A stretch of DNA of 64,000 nt, taken from contig NZ_CP133149.1 in assembly GCF_036488675.1 (NCBI RefSeq), forward strand, positions 62,001-126,000. The letters are read 5' to 3'. Shown one piece after another: positions 17,989 through 27,233 of the stretch. Position 1 is the stretch's first letter. Every line of letters begins with the position of its first letter. Made by a program: the position numbers and the translations under genes. Origin of the DNA: Sinorhizobium chiapasense. Its GTDB lineage: Bacteria; Pseudomonadota; Alphaproteobacteria; Rhizobiales; Rhizobiaceae. The notes below the pieces were generated by a model. That model saw only the letters and a program-made list of their open reading frames with translations, did no database searches and was not told where the DNA came from.

Positions 17989-18390
17989 ATGATCGACAAC
18001 CGCCTCACCATCCTGAACCTATACGAGTTGAGGGGGGCGCCGGAAGCCTTTGAGATCGCCGTAAGCGCACTGGCAACGCGGGTCGAAGCCGAAGGTCATC
18101 CGGGAGTCCTGTCCTACAGGTTCTTCGTGAACGCGTCGGAGAGGACGGCGCGCGGCGTCATCGACTACAAGGATCCTGACGCTTGGATCGGGCACCACGA
18201 CATCGCCATGAACTGGCCCGAAATGACCGCGTTGCATGCAGCGGCGACGTTGGCGGAAGTCATCTTTCTCGGCCGGCTGACATCCGAAATCCAGGCCTGG
18301 ATTGAAAGCTCGGCCCTGACGGCGCGAGTTCGCGCCGGGAACATTTTTGCAGGCGGGTTCCAGAGGCTGAGTGGCCGGTCGGACGAATGA
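17989..18390 (+). CDS. Hypothetical protein, monooxygenase-like fold possible
   Basis: The product has 133 aa from ATG 17989; the longer frame to 17896 is only chrA debris read in another frame. The N-terminal MIDNRLTILNLYELRG, the middle HPGVLSYRFFVNASERTARGVIDYKDPDAWIGHHDIAMNW and a helical end resemble small antibiotic-biosynthesis-monooxygenase/ferredoxin-like proteins. This is a pattern judgement only. No signal peptide is visible. Confidence 0.65.
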   Translation: MIDNRLTILNLYELRGAPEAFEIAVSALATRVEAEGHPGVLSYRFFVNASERTARGVIDYKDPDAWIGHHDIAMNWPEMTALHAAATLAEVIFLGRLTSEIQAWIESSALTARVRAGNIFAGGFQRLSGRSDE

Positions 18391-18472
18391 CCGGATGGGA
18401 TCAACTTGCGCCGTAGGGCAAGCAAATCCCGATGCTTGCAACAAGTCGAACTTTCGCCTCAGCAGGCGAGCG

Positions 18473-18499
18473 GGCGGCGCTTCGAATTGAGGCGCCGCC
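18473..18499 (-). terminator. GC-rich hairpin after integrase fragment
   Basis: GGCGGCGC (18473-18480) pairs with GCGCCGCC (18492-18499) around an 11-base loop. It lies 8 bases beyond the stop of the integrase remnant and could act on either strand. Confidence 0.45.
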
Positions 18500-18506
18500 T
18501 TGAGTG

Positions 18507-18754
18507 CTACAGCTCCACTTGCTCAGAAATGGCCAGGGCGTCGTCCACCTCTATTCCGAGGTACTGCACGGTGCTCTCCAGCTTCTTGTGGCCGAGCAGG
18601 AGCTGGACGGCGCGCAGATTGCCTGTCTTCTTGTAAATGTGGGCCGCCTTCGTCCTCCTCATCGAATGTGTGCCGTAGCGCTTGGGATCAAGCCCGATGC
18701 TCGACACCCACCGTTCGACGATCCTGCCATACTGACGCGTCGACAGGTGCGGCT
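18507..18754 (-). pseudogene. Tyrosine recombinase/integrase C-terminal fragment
   Basis: About 80 C-terminal residues of a phage-type integrase are preserved: PHLSTRQYGRIVERWVSSIG, then THSMRRTKAAHIY with the HxxR pair, GHKKLESTVQYLG with the second His and the catalytic Tyr, and a short helical tail. The N-terminal DNA-binding part and first catalytic Arg are missing; the coding text stops at about 18754 where unrelated + strand sequence begins. It is inactive, and marks a former integration junction. Confidence 0.85.
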
Positions 18755-18756
18755 AG

Positions 18757-18906
18757 GCCTGGCGGTTTGTCAGCGTCCAGCAGGAGGTTACGAAACTGGC
18801 GCTCACGGCGATCGACTATCCGCCGATGCAAGATCCAGCCTCGTTCAACCTCGATGCTGTGAAGAAGCAGATCGAAGCAGCAATCAAGAACAAACCAGGC
18901 AACTAA
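18757..18906 (+). pseudogene. C-terminal fragment of an unrecognised protein
   Basis: An open frame of 49 codons without a start reads AWRFVSVQQEVTKLALTAIDY and ends with a helical, lysine-rich tail (DAVKKQIEAAIKNKPGN). It is followed directly by a strong terminator, as the true 3' end of a gene would be. The 5' part is replaced by the integrase fragment. I do not recognise the family. Confidence 0.5.
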
Positions 18907-18914
18907 TCGATCAA

Positions 18915-18949
18915 GGGAGGCGGGCGGCCGGCAAAGCCGCCCGCCTCCC
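18915..18949 (+). terminator. Strong hairpin terminator
   Basis: GGGAGGCGGGCGGC (18915-18928) and its perfect complement (18936-18949) form a 14-bp stem with a 7-base loop, 8 bases after the stop of the preceding fragment. Confidence 0.75.
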
Positions 18950-19104
18950 TAATCACCATGGTTTCCCGGCTTTCAGACATAATGACCGCTATGGCCATCA
19001 GGTGCTGTCCAGGCACAGACTAGGCAATGTCCGCAAATTCAGGACAAGCAGAAATCTACGGAAGGCCTGTCCAAAGCGGGTTTGCAGGTCCTCCGCCTTC
19101 GCTT

Positions 19105-20082
19105 TCATTCTCTCGTGACGGCTCGGATGCCCTGTGTCTTAGCTAAGGTGACCGATGGCAGCTCTCCGAACTGGCGACGGTAGACCGCGGCGAAGCGGCC
19201 GAAATGCGTGAACCCGTACAGCGCGGCGACCGCCGTAACGCTTATCTCCTTTTCGGGATTCAGCAGCGAACGATGCGCCGCGTTGAGACGCAGCTCGGCA
19301 AGCAGTGTCGCAGGCGGACGACCGAAGGCCTCTACGCAACTCAGATAAAGGGTGCGTTCCCTTGCGCCGACCAGCGCGCACAGTTCGGTGATATTGGGAG
19401 GATCGTTGAGCCGTTCGCGCAGCAATGACAACACGGCCCGCGCGATTCGGGCACGGCTGTGGAGAGGCTCGATGACTTCGGCGGACGGGATCATGCCGAG
19501 GATGACTTCGAATATCTGCGATTCGACATTCTGAAGGCTGCGTTCTCCGAACAGGTCGTCGGATCCGGTCGTCAACGCTTTCAGTAGGCAGGATAGCGTC
19601 TCGGCCCGCTGCGTCATTTCGGCGGCCGGAACCTGCCAGCGCGGCGACGGCAGGTCGACGTCCAGACTTTCGATGCCTCGCCGCACCTGCACCCAGTGAT
19701 CAATCGACCGAGTGGGCAGCACGACGATCATGAGCGCGGTTGGTCCTGTCGCGGTAAAGCCGACATCGTCACGCGAGGTGGCAGCGAGGAGTTGGCCTGG
19801 AGGCGCCGGCCTTCGGCGGACATGCAGCGAGCCTTCGGCGAAAAGCGGCAGGCCGAATACCCAAGTGCCGGCCGGCGCGCAGCCGCGCTGCAGCACCCCC
19901 GGCGACCAGCTCTCGCGCCCCAACTGCACGTCGCCCATCAGGAACTGCGTCAACCGGCCCTCGAAGCGGCCGCGACCGATTTGCTCATAATGCTGGTCCC
20001 ATGCGAGCGCGCTCGCCGCCAAGGCGTCGATATCGTCGAAGCGGTCTTCGACGACTTGGGGTGCGGGCGGCAGTTGGACCAT
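19105..20082 (-). CDS. AraC-family transcriptional regulator
   Basis: The product has 325 aa. The last 100 residues are the double helix-turn-helix DNA-binding domain: NITELCALVGARERTLYLSC then ISVTAVAALYGFTHFGRFAAVYRRQFGELP. The N-terminal 200 residues resemble the cupin-like sensing half of AraC regulators, with an aromatic and charged pattern but no recognisable ligand motif. It is divergent from the membrane-protein/DUF1254 genes and may control them, with the 180-base gap as operator region. Confidence 0.92.
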   Translation of the reverse strand: MVQLPPAPQVVEDRFDDIDALAASALAWDQHYEQIGRGRFEGRLTQFLMGDVQLGRESWSPGVLQRGCAPAGTWVFGLPLFAEGSLHVRRRPAPPGQLLAATSRDDVGFTATGPTALMIVVLPTRSIDHWVQVRRGIESLDVDLPSPRWQVPAAEMTQRAETLSCLLKALTTGSDDLFGERSLQNVESQIFEVILGMIPSAEVIEPLHSRARIARAVLSLLRERLNDPPNITELCALVGARERTLYLSCVEAFGRPPATLLAELRLNAAHRSLLNPEKEISVTAVAALYGFTHFGRFAAVYRRQFGELPSVTLAKTQGIRAVTRE

Positions 20083-20261
20083 AGGTGGCTATGCCTATCG
20101 GAAATTGCAGGATGCTGATAGCCTAACACCGTTTTTGCAGGATGCGGATAGTCGTTTTCCGGCGAAGGGATACTCTTGGCGGTGCCGGTTCTCGCGGTAC
20201 GGTCACTCACCGATATGCTGGAGCCGGACTTGGCGACAAACGAATGCGCAGGGAGTCGGCG

Positions 20262-20807
20262 ATGAGCAACGCGGCTATTGCAATTGACGGCCAAACCGCT
20301 GTCACGCCTACGGCGCTAAGCTGGAAATTCATCCACTGGGGTCTGGGGCTGTTCATTACAGGATTCGTGACCGGATTCATCCCGATCGCCCACTACATCC
20401 ATGGGGCCTTGGCCGGAGACGTCGGTCCGGTCTTTCTGAAAAACATGACACTCTGGTGGGGCTGTCCGGCTATACTGGCGGAATTGACCCTCAAGACTGG
20501 CGGCCTTGGCATGATTGCCATCGGGCTTTGCTATCTGGCCATAGTGCGGCAGGGCCCGTCCCCGGACATTTCCAGGCATGAGCGCATTGCGCCCACGCTT
20601 TGCGCATACGGCCTGATCGCCGAACTCGTGACCGCTGGGGTTGGCTATGCGGTTCTTAATTATTTCTGGCCGAATTTCTTTTTCGAGCCGGTACAAGCTG
20701 GCAAGAACATTTGGCTTGTGGCGCAGGGACTCAGCATAGCCGTCTACGTGGTCGGCACCTGTTATGCGTTCGCCGGGATCCGCAGGGCATCGCGCGAATT
20801 TCGATGA
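20262..20807 (+). CDS. Conserved membrane protein
   Basis: The product has 181 aa from ATG 20262, with GGGAG at 20251-20255. About four membrane helices are visible (for example WGLGLFITGFVTGFIPIAHYI, GLGMIAIGLCYLAIV, LIAELVTAGVGYAVL and LVAQGLSIAVYVVG). The order of small loops and histidines is reminiscent of small hydrophobic integral proteins near DUF1254 genes, but I cannot name a family. It is probably first in an operon with the next two genes. Confidence 0.75.
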   Translation: MSNAAIAIDGQTAVTPTALSWKFIHWGLGLFITGFVTGFIPIAHYIHGALAGDVGPVFLKNMTLWWGCPAILAELTLKTGGLGMIAIGLCYLAIVRQGPSPDISRHERIAPTLCAYGLIAELVTAGVGYAVLNYFWPNFFFEPVQAGKNIWLVAQGLSIAVYVVGTCYAFAGIRRASREFR

Positions 20808-20839
20808 CACTTGTCAGGCAGCTTGTTCACGGAGGGCTT

Positions 20840-20995
20840 ATGATGACCAGTCGAAACCTTCACGCCGTTACCCAACCATCACACCCACTTCTTCCGAGGT
20901 GGGTGTGGCAAGAACGACGGCTACTTGCTTGGATAGGCGGCATCGCAGCCGGTGCTCTTTGGATTTATTCGGGCATGCCAATGATTTGCCATTGA
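20840..20995 (+). CDS. Small hypothetical protein with one hydrophobic helix
   Basis: The product has 51 aa (MMTSRNLHAVTQPSHPLLPR to GALWIYSGMPMICH) with a strong GGAGGG at 20831-20836. The C-terminal half is a membrane helix. A hairpin (ACACCCAC 20881-20888 with GTGGGTGT 20899-20906) lies inside the coding region. It sits between a membrane gene and DUF1254 in the same orientation. No homology is recognised. Confidence 0.6.
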   Translation: MMTSRNLHAVTQPSHPLLPRWVWQERRLLAWIGGIAAGALWIYSGMPMICH

Positions 20996-21041
20996 GCGGT
21001 GATGCCCCCGACAGAATGACAATGAAAGGGGAGACGACACT

Positions 21042-22661
21042 ATGAAGCAGTTTTCTAGACTTCTTTTATCCGTCGCGTCCTGCGCCGCGCTGGCATGGCC
21101 TCAAATGGCTGCGGCCCAGGCTGCCTCAATCCCGCCTTCGCTCGTCACGCCGGACGAGGTCGAGACCAGTATCGGTACGCTCGAATTCAAGGACGGTGTA
21201 CCGACGGCCGAAACGGCGCAGAAGGTCTACGACACGCTAGACTTCACCAATGCCCTCAGCGCCTACAACAACAGCTTCCGCGGCGCCTCGGCCCTGGCGA
21301 TTGTCAAGGGGATTGAGGAAATCGGCGCCAAGCCTGGCGATGTCGTCATCTTCTCCGACCTTATGGATTCGAACTCGCTCTTCCTGACGGCGAATGCCGA
21401 CACGATTTACTACTTCACCACGCTCGATCTGAGCAATGGCCCGGTGGTAGTCGAGCAGCCGTCGAACGCTGTCGGCACCATCAACGACCTGTGGTTCTCC
21501 TGGATCATCGACATCGGCGGCCCCGGCCCCGACCGTGGGCTCGGCGGCAAGTACCTGATCGTCGGGCCGGATTATGACGGCCCCTTGCCAGAGGGCGGCT
21601 ACTTTGTCGCCCATTCGAAGACTAACCTCGCCCTCTACGCCGCGCGGGCCTATCTCGTCGATAACGACCCCAAACCGACCGTGAAGAACGTCAAAGAGAA
21701 CCTTAAGATCTACCCCTATCAGCCGGGCTCCTGGGGCACGAGCATCGCCCAGGCTCTTGAGGGAACCGTTCGCATCGCTGGCGAACCGAAGATCCCCGAG
21801 ACGACCTTCATCGAGGGCAGCGGGCTGTCGTTCAACACCATCCCGCCCAGCGACTACGGCTTCTTCGAGTTGATCAACGAAAACGTCCAAAGCCAGCCCG
21901 CCACCAGCTATGACGTGGAACTCGCCGGGCAGCTTGCCGCAATCGGGATTGTGCACGGCAAGGAATTCGCGCCCGACGACCGGATGAAGAAGATCCTGTC
22001 GGACGCGGCTGCGTTCGGCCAGGCAACCGGCCGGGCGCTCAATTGGCGCTATGCCATGCAGCACCCCGATTGGGCCCTTTACGAAGGTTCGCAGTGGGGC
22101 AGCATGCTGTGGGAAGGCGGCGCGTTCTTCGAGACGCCGCCGCCGCTCTTCGAACAGGGCAGGTTCAAGCCGCTTCCGCCGACCGGCGCCCGCACCCTCG
22201 ATTCACGCACGGCCTTCTACTACGGCTACACGCTCGACTCGCCCGGCATGATCATGCGCATTCCGGGCGTGGGCTCACAGTATCTGATGGGCTTCCTCGA
22301 TGCCGAAGGAAACCCCTATGACGGCGCAAGGACCTACAAGGTGACATTGCCCAAGGACATCCCGGCCGAAGCCTTCTGGTCCCTCACGCTCTACGACAAC
22401 CAAACGCGCTCGATGTTGCAGACGCCGCAAAAGTATCCGCGCGCCGGCAGCCAGAGCTATCCCTCGCCCGCCGCCGAGGCTGCCGCCGACGGCACGACCA
22501 CCGTGTGGTTCGGTCCGACGCAGCCCGAAGGCGTCGCGCCCGGCAACTGGATCCAGACAGATCCGGAGAAGGGCTGGTTCACGCTCCTGCGCCTATACAG
22601 CCCGCTGGAGCCGTTCTTCACCAAGGAGTGGAGACCGAGCGAGATCGAACTCGTGAAGTAA
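21042..22661 (+). CDS. Secreted DUF1254/DUF1214 protein
   Basis: The product has 539 aa with a Sec signal (FSRLLLSVASCAALAWPQMAAAQA). The N-terminal half is DUF1254-like (ANADTIYYFTTLDLSNGPVVVEQP) and the C-terminal half DUF1214-like (YKVTLPKDIPAEAFWSLTLYDNQTRSML then GVAPGNWIQTDPEKGWFTLLRLYSPLEPFF). These paired domains occur in periplasmic proteins of unclear function. GGGGAG precedes the start. It is the last gene of the + strand run and is followed by a hairpin terminator. Confidence 0.93.
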   Translation: MKQFSRLLLSVASCAALAWPQMAAAQAASIPPSLVTPDEVETSIGTLEFKDGVPTAETAQKVYDTLDFTNALSAYNNSFRGASALAIVKGIEEIGAKPGDVVIFSDLMDSNSLFLTANADTIYYFTTLDLSNGPVVVEQPSNAVGTINDLWFSWIIDIGGPGPDRGLGGKYLIVGPDYDGPLPEGGYFVAHSKTNLALYAARAYLVDNDPKPTVKNVKENLKIYPYQPGSWGTSIAQALEGTVRIAGEPKIPETTFIEGSGLSFNTIPPSDYGFFELINENVQSQPATSYDVELAGQLAAIGIVHGKEFAPDDRMKKILSDAAAFGQATGRALNWRYAMQHPDWALYEGSQWGSMLWEGGAFFETPPPLFEQGRFKPLPPTGARTLDSRTAFYYGYTLDSPGMIMRIPGVGSQYLMGFLDAEGNPYDGARTYKVTLPKDIPAEAFWSLTLYDNQTRSMLQTPQKYPRAGSQSYPSPAAEAAADGTTTVWFGPTQPEGVAPGNWIQTDPEKGWFTLLRLYSPLEPFFTKEWRPSEIELVK

Positions 22662-22696
22662 AGTCGGCGGCGAGCGTAGCAGCGCGCGACGTCAAG

Positions 22697-22718
22697 GGAT
22701 CGGCCACCTGGCCGATCC
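22697..22718 (+). terminator. Hairpin after DUF1254 gene
   Basis: GGATCGGCCA and TGGCCGATCC (22697-22706 and 22709-22718) form a perfect 10-bp stem with a 2-base centre, 36 bases after the stop, followed by a moderately T-rich stretch. Confidence 0.65.
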
Positions 22719-22800
22719 TGTTCATTGCCGAACGTCAATCTAGTGTCCGCAGTAAATCCAAAACTTGCAGGTGGACTTGCTTCGACAAAAAGTCCGCAAC

Positions 22801-22824
22801 GGGTCGAGAATTCGCCTTCATCAG
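22801..22824 (+). repeat. 24-bp direct repeat, copy 2
   Basis: Identical to 174-197 (GGGTCGAGAATTCGCCTTCA...). It lies between the DUF1254 terminator and the end of the secretion operon, so the pair brackets the whole redox region, about 22.6 kb apart. Confidence 0.7.
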
Positions 22825-22922
22825 GGTCGTGAGTGGGTCAGTTCGAGACGTTCGCCAACCCTTCGTCTGGCTCCGGTCCAGGCTGTGTAATACAGCCAGG
22901 GGTCGGAAGCGGTCTCCGAAAG

Positions 22923-25016
22923 CTATTCGGCCGGGACATCAACTTCGACGGGATCAGGCACAGTCGTGCTGAAGATGTCCATGATGTTGCGGCGCTTGGT
23001 CGGAGACTTGTCGCCAAGCTTCTCAGCTGTCGTCTCGACCACTTCCTTGAGCTGCGCGGCCTTTGGTTTGAGGCCCTCCTCGATGGCCTTTATCCGGGCT
23101 TCCATTGCATCGAGGCTTGCAGATGCTTCCGCACCACCAGTGTTTGCAGCCTTATGCTTCGGGCGCAGCGCCTTTTTATTGACGGTGCGTTTGGCAGGTG
23201 CTGCAGCTTTCTCATCTGCCGCAGGTTCTGCCTTGACCGGAGCTGCCTCCGCCGCGGCGGCCGTCAAAGGCTTCTCCTCCGTCACTGGCGCCGGCGAGGG
23301 AATTTCGACGGAAGGATATCGCCCCTTGGCATATTCTGGAGTTGTCGCCGGAACGGGCTTCGGTGACAGATAATCGACTTCCGGCACTTGCGGAATGTTA
23401 GCCTGAGAAAACGCCTCGGCTGATTTGAAGGGCTGTGTTTGGAAGAAGCGAAGCTTTTCCCCGAAGATCGGCCGTTGTCCTTCGATGAGCAGGATCATCT
23501 TATTCTCCGGCATTTGCCGGACCTCCTGCGGCATCATCAGATCGCGTTCGCGAATCTGCTCTACCTTCGTGCGGCGAGGCAGGCCCATCAGTTCGATCGT
23601 GCGGGATTCCGATTGGTAGCGGATCGTGCGCTTTCCGAGCGCGCGGGATGCGTACTCGGCTGTGGCCTGGTCGTTGGCGCCGAGGACGAGCTGATAGCCA
23701 CAATTGCCGAGCAGGGAATGGCGGGACGTTTCTCCGTAGATCTCGTCGAGGTTCTTCAGATCCTGGATTATGAATGCGAGTTTGATGTTATAGCCAGCTA
23801 CATAAGGCAGCTTGGTCATGATCTCGTCCATCCGCTTTAACTGCCGGAACTCGTCGAGCAAAAAGTAGACGGGGAGGGAATTAGGATCGTGCTCGAGCGT
23901 GAGAATATCCATTACCTGCTGCACGAACAGGGTCAGGAGGGGGCGCAGCAGGGTGATGTCGGTGATGTTCGGCGCCAGGTAGATCGAGATCGGCCGACGC
24001 TTCATTGCGCGAAGATCCATGTCAGTGACATTGGTCGCGGCAACGATCCGCTCATTTTTGAAAGGCCGCATAGCCTTTTGAATGTCCAAGAGAGCAGACG
24101 CGGCGGCCCGTTCCGATAGGGCGATGTAGGAATTGAAGCTCTCGACGGTGAACTTCGAAAGGTAGGGCTCCTTTTCCTTGATGTATTTCATGAGCGCCTG
24201 GAGATCGACGCCACTGTTAAAAAAGGAATTGACCTCGGCGAGGTTGCGCCGGTCTTTGTAGAAGGGGCTCTCCGTGATGTAGCTGATCACCCCGGCAAGG
24301 ACCTGTTGGGCGGTCGCTTGCCACACCGAATTTTCCGATTCGGTGTTCTCGGGCACAAGAATGCTGGCGATGTTTTGAATGTCGGTCGTGCGATTGCCGC
24401 GCTCCGGCCGGATAAAGTCCAGCGGGTTATAGCTGTTGGTCTTTTCGGAGCCAGGCGCGAATAGGAAGACTTGGCTGCCGTTCTGGCGGCGATAACCCGC
24501 CGTCGCCTTGAAGACTTCGCCCTTGAGATCGGTAACGATCATTGAGCCTTCGTGCATCAGCGCATTGGGGATCACATAGCCCGCGCCTTTACCCGAGCGC
24601 GTCGGGCCGATGATCAGATGATGCCGGTCGTCCTTGGTGCGGAGTATGTTCCGCCCGACCCGGCCGAAGATATGGCCCTGTTTGCGGAACCACTTCGCGC
24701 GTCGTAGCGAAGCCATATCCTGAAAGGCGGCATCCCCCAATGGGCTGCTCGTCGGTTTCAGTCCGATGTAGGCGACGAGGCCCGCCACCAGCAGCGCCGG
24801 CACCATCGAACCAAGCGCGACCTTCTGCAGGGCAGGGCTCGTTTTATAATGCCAGAACTGTTGAATCGGAGCGAAGGGATTGCTCGTGATCGTCGTTTCG
24901 AGGATCCGACCGTCCTTGTAGAAGAGCTGAAGCCCCAGGCCGTATCCGAGCATCCAGACAACGAACGCTATCCCGACGCAAAAGAGCAGATAGAAGGCCT
25001 GGAGCTGCTTCGTCAT
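22923..25016 (-). CDS. virD4: Type IV secretion coupling protein VirD4/TraG
   Basis: The 697-aa protein docks substrates or the relaxosome to the VirB channel at the inner membrane. Two N-terminal membrane segments (about residues 8-30 and 66-86) precede the Walker A GPTRSGKG (137-144); the Walker B-type block YFLLDEFRQL lies further on. After about residue 545 it has an extra, Ala/Pro/Glu/Lys-rich tail of some 150 residues ending in a predicted coiled coil (DAMEARIKAIEEGLK), longer than in Agrobacterium VirD4. It is last in the operon and overlaps virB11 by ATGA. No relaxase is in view. Confidence 0.95.
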   Translation of the reverse strand: MTKQLQAFYLLFCVGIAFVVWMLGYGLGLQLFYKDGRILETTITSNPFAPIQQFWHYKTSPALQKVALGSMVPALLVAGLVAYIGLKPTSSPLGDAAFQDMASLRRAKWFRKQGHIFGRVGRNILRTKDDRHHLIIGPTRSGKGAGYVIPNALMHEGSMIVTDLKGEVFKATAGYRRQNGSQVFLFAPGSEKTNSYNPLDFIRPERGNRTTDIQNIASILVPENTESENSVWQATAQQVLAGVISYITESPFYKDRRNLAEVNSFFNSGVDLQALMKYIKEKEPYLSKFTVESFNSYIALSERAAASALLDIQKAMRPFKNERIVAATNVTDMDLRAMKRRPISIYLAPNITDITLLRPLLTLFVQQVMDILTLEHDPNSLPVYFLLDEFRQLKRMDEIMTKLPYVAGYNIKLAFIIQDLKNLDEIYGETSRHSLLGNCGYQLVLGANDQATAEYASRALGKRTIRYQSESRTIELMGLPRRTKVEQIRERDLMMPQEVRQMPENKMILLIEGQRPIFGEKLRFFQTQPFKSAEAFSQANIPQVPEVDYLSPKPVPATTPEYAKGRYPSVEIPSPAPVTEEKPLTAAAAEAAPVKAEPAADEKAAAPAKRTVNKKALRPKHKAANTGGAEASASLDAMEARIKAIEEGLKPKAAQLKEVVETTAEKLGDKSPTKRRNIMDIFSTTVPDPVEVDVPAE

Positions 25017-26041
25017 GATTCATCCCGGGCGAAGAAGATCTCAGAGACGCCGCGCTTGCCGCCTTCACGGCGGAGCTGGATGACGATCGGGGTGACCATC
25101 TGGATATACGACATCAGATCCTGCTTCGAAAAACCCGCCGACATGCCGGCTTGCTGCATCATCATGGCGAGCTGTTCATAAGCGCCCATCGGCGTATCGG
25201 CGTGAACCGTCGACATGCTGCCGGGATGGCCGGTGTTGATTGCCCGGAGGAAGGAAAAAGCCTCTGCGCCTCGAATTTCACCGACGAACAGGCGATCCGG
25301 TCGCATGCGCAGCGATGACTCGAGCAGGCTTTGAATGGTCACGTCCGCTGTGCCCTGGTCACCCTTCGACGCGATCAGGTGAACGGCATTTGATTGCGGC
25401 GGGAAGAGCTCTCGCGTGTCCTCGAGCGTGATGATCCGTTCGTGCAGATCGACGCTCTTCAGGCAGGCATTGAGGAAGGTCGTCTTACCGGAGGAAGTGC
25501 CGCCGCTGATGAGGATAGAGACTCGCTTGGTGATCGCGGTGTGGATGAAGTCGTAAATCCGATTGGCGCGCAGATGTCCTATCAGCTCGCGATCGATATC
25601 ACTGAGGCCGCCGACGGCTACAGATACCTTATCGAGCGATCCGTTGTCGCGATACTCCTCGAGCGTGAAGTTATTGACCACCTGCTTGCGGATCGAGATC
25701 GAGCCGCCTTCGGGGGCCGCCGGCGGCAAGACGATCTGGATACGCTCGCCGGTCGGAAGCGCGGCGCTGAGGATCGGCTTGGAGCGGCTGATGAACTGGT
25801 CCGTCGCAGCCGCAACACGCTCGCCGATGTTCTGGATTTCATCACCCGTCAGGGCGTCGATCAGATGATGCTCCATGTAATCGGCGCCAAACCGCTCCAC
25901 ATAGACATGACCCGGTTTGTTGACGGCGATTTCCACCACCCTCGGATCGTCAAGAAATTCCCTGATCGGTTCGAGAGCGCGGTTGAGGAAATAATGCGGA
26001 TCGCGCTTGATCGTAGTGGCGTTACCTGCGGCGACGTTCAC
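25013..26041 (-). CDS. virB11: Type IV secretion ATPase VirB11
   Basis: The 342-aa hexameric traffic ATPase of the inner-membrane base powers pilus assembly and substrate transfer. Walker A is GGTSSGKTTFLNA, the Asp box LEDTRELF, the Walker B region RMRPDRLFVGEIRGAEA and the His box TGHPGSMSTVHAD. Length and motif order match the family. It overlaps virB10 by 20 bases upstream and virD4 by ATGA downstream, so translation is coupled. Confidence 0.96.
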   Translation of the reverse strand: MNVAAGNATTIKRDPHYFLNRALEPIREFLDDPRVVEIAVNKPGHVYVERFGADYMEHHLIDALTGDEIQNIGERVAAATDQFISRSKPILSAALPTGERIQIVLPPAAPEGGSISIRKQVVNNFTLEEYRDNGSLDKVSVAVGGLSDIDRELIGHLRANRIYDFIHTAITKRVSILISGGTSSGKTTFLNACLKSVDLHERIITLEDTRELFPPQSNAVHLIASKGDQGTADVTIQSLLESSLRMRPDRLFVGEIRGAEAFSFLRAINTGHPGSMSTVHADTPMGAYEQLAMMMQQAGMSAGFSKQDLMSYIQMVTPIVIQLRREGGKRGVSEIFFARDES

Positions 26042-27233
26042 GTTGAATCTCCTTCATCGCTTCGGTGACCGGGTCGTCATACATGGCGCTGAAATCGAGG
26101 TCCTGGCGCACGTAGACAAAGATCCGCTCGCCTTGGCTGACGCTAATGGTGGGAGGAATACGCAGGTTTTCGCTCAACGCCTGGTTCGCCATGTCCGAGA
26201 AGGTCTCGGCGATGGTTTCGCGGGCGAGCTCCTCGCCACGTTGTGCCTCGCTGTTGTTGTCGCCGAACGCCTCGTCGCTTCCGTAGCCAGTCAGAAAGCT
26301 GGCACCGGCGCCGACGACCGAAAGCATGATTGCGGAGCCGAACCGCTCGCGCCACTTGTTGTCGACGTGGCCGGTCAAGCCCGAGCGCCCCAAGCTATCT
26401 GTGCCGATGGAGTTAAGGCGCACCGACACGCCGTCATCGCGAATGAGCCGGGTCCAGATGACGAAAATGCGCTTCTGTCCGCGGGTAATCTCGGACTGGT
26501 ATTCGCCTATGAGGCGCGTTCCGGTCGGGATGAGGACGCGCCTCCCGTCGAAGGAATAGACGTCCTGTGACGTGATCGCACGAATCTGGCCGGGCAGATC
26601 GCTGTTGATTGCGGTCTCGAGGATGCCGGGGATCAACGTTCCTTCCGGTATCATGGCGTCGATCCGTTCGATCTGCCGTGCCTTTGCGCTCCGATCGGCG
26701 AGACTCGAGGCCGCAGCGAGGTACTTGCTGTTACGGTCTTCGCCGGCAACGCTGAGCCCGGAATCGACTTCGCCTGGAAAACCTCCGTTGCCGCTGCCAT
26801 TGCCTTTCTGATCAAGCGAGATCAGCCCTGACTTATAGCGTTCGGGAAACTCTTCGACAGGCGCAATCTCGGGCGTGGCTTCAACGACCTCTGGTGGCGG
26901 TGGAACGTTGAACTCCGTGGTATCGGCGGGCTCTTCTTCAACTGGCTCCGGAGGAGGGGGCAGATTGATGACCGCAGGCTCTATTTCCGGCTTCGGCTCT
27001 TCTTGCTCACGCACGAACGACGGCGGCCGGAAAGTGGTCGTCTGAAACTCTTCGTCGCTATCCGCGACGTCGCGCGGCTTTTCTCCTGCCGTGGCAAGCA
27101 CGAAATAGGCGGCGACAGCGCCCCCCAGAAGTAGGGCAGCCATGCCGATGGTTTGATTCCGTCCAGTGTTCCTGTTGCTGACGGCCGTCTCATCGGCGGC
27201 CGTCATGGCCTCAAGTTCAGGGCTGCGCTTCAT
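26022..27233 (-). CDS. virB10: Type IV secretion core protein VirB10
   Basis: The 403-aa inner-membrane-to-outer-membrane scaffold has a cytoplasmic tail, one membrane helix (IGMAALLLGGAVAAYFVLA), a proline-rich periplasmic stretch (PPPPEPVEEEPADTTEF) and a C-terminal beta-barrel TrbI domain (IPEGTLIPGILETAINSDLP onward, VLIPTGTRLIGEYQS). It starts one base inside the virB9 stop (TAATG). It senses ATP use by VirB4/VirB11 in known systems. Confidence 0.96.
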   Translation of the reverse strand: MKRSPELEAMTAADETAVSNRNTGRNQTIGMAALLLGGAVAAYFVLATAGEKPRDVADSDEEFQTTTFRPPSFVREQEEPKPEIEPAVINLPPPPEPVEEEPADTTEFNVPPPPEVVEATPEIAPVEEFPERYKSGLISLDQKGNGSGNGGFPGEVDSGLSVAGEDRNSKYLAAASSLADRSAKARQIERIDAMIPEGTLIPGILETAINSDLPGQIRAITSQDVYSFDGRRVLIPTGTRLIGEYQSEITRGQKRIFVIWTRLIRDDGVSVRLNSIGTDSLGRSGLTGHVDNKWRERFGSAIMLSVVGAGASFLTGYGSDEAFGDNNSEAQRGEELARETIAETFSDMANQALSENLRIPPTISVSQGERIFVYVRQDLDFSAMYDDPVTEAMKEIQRERRRR

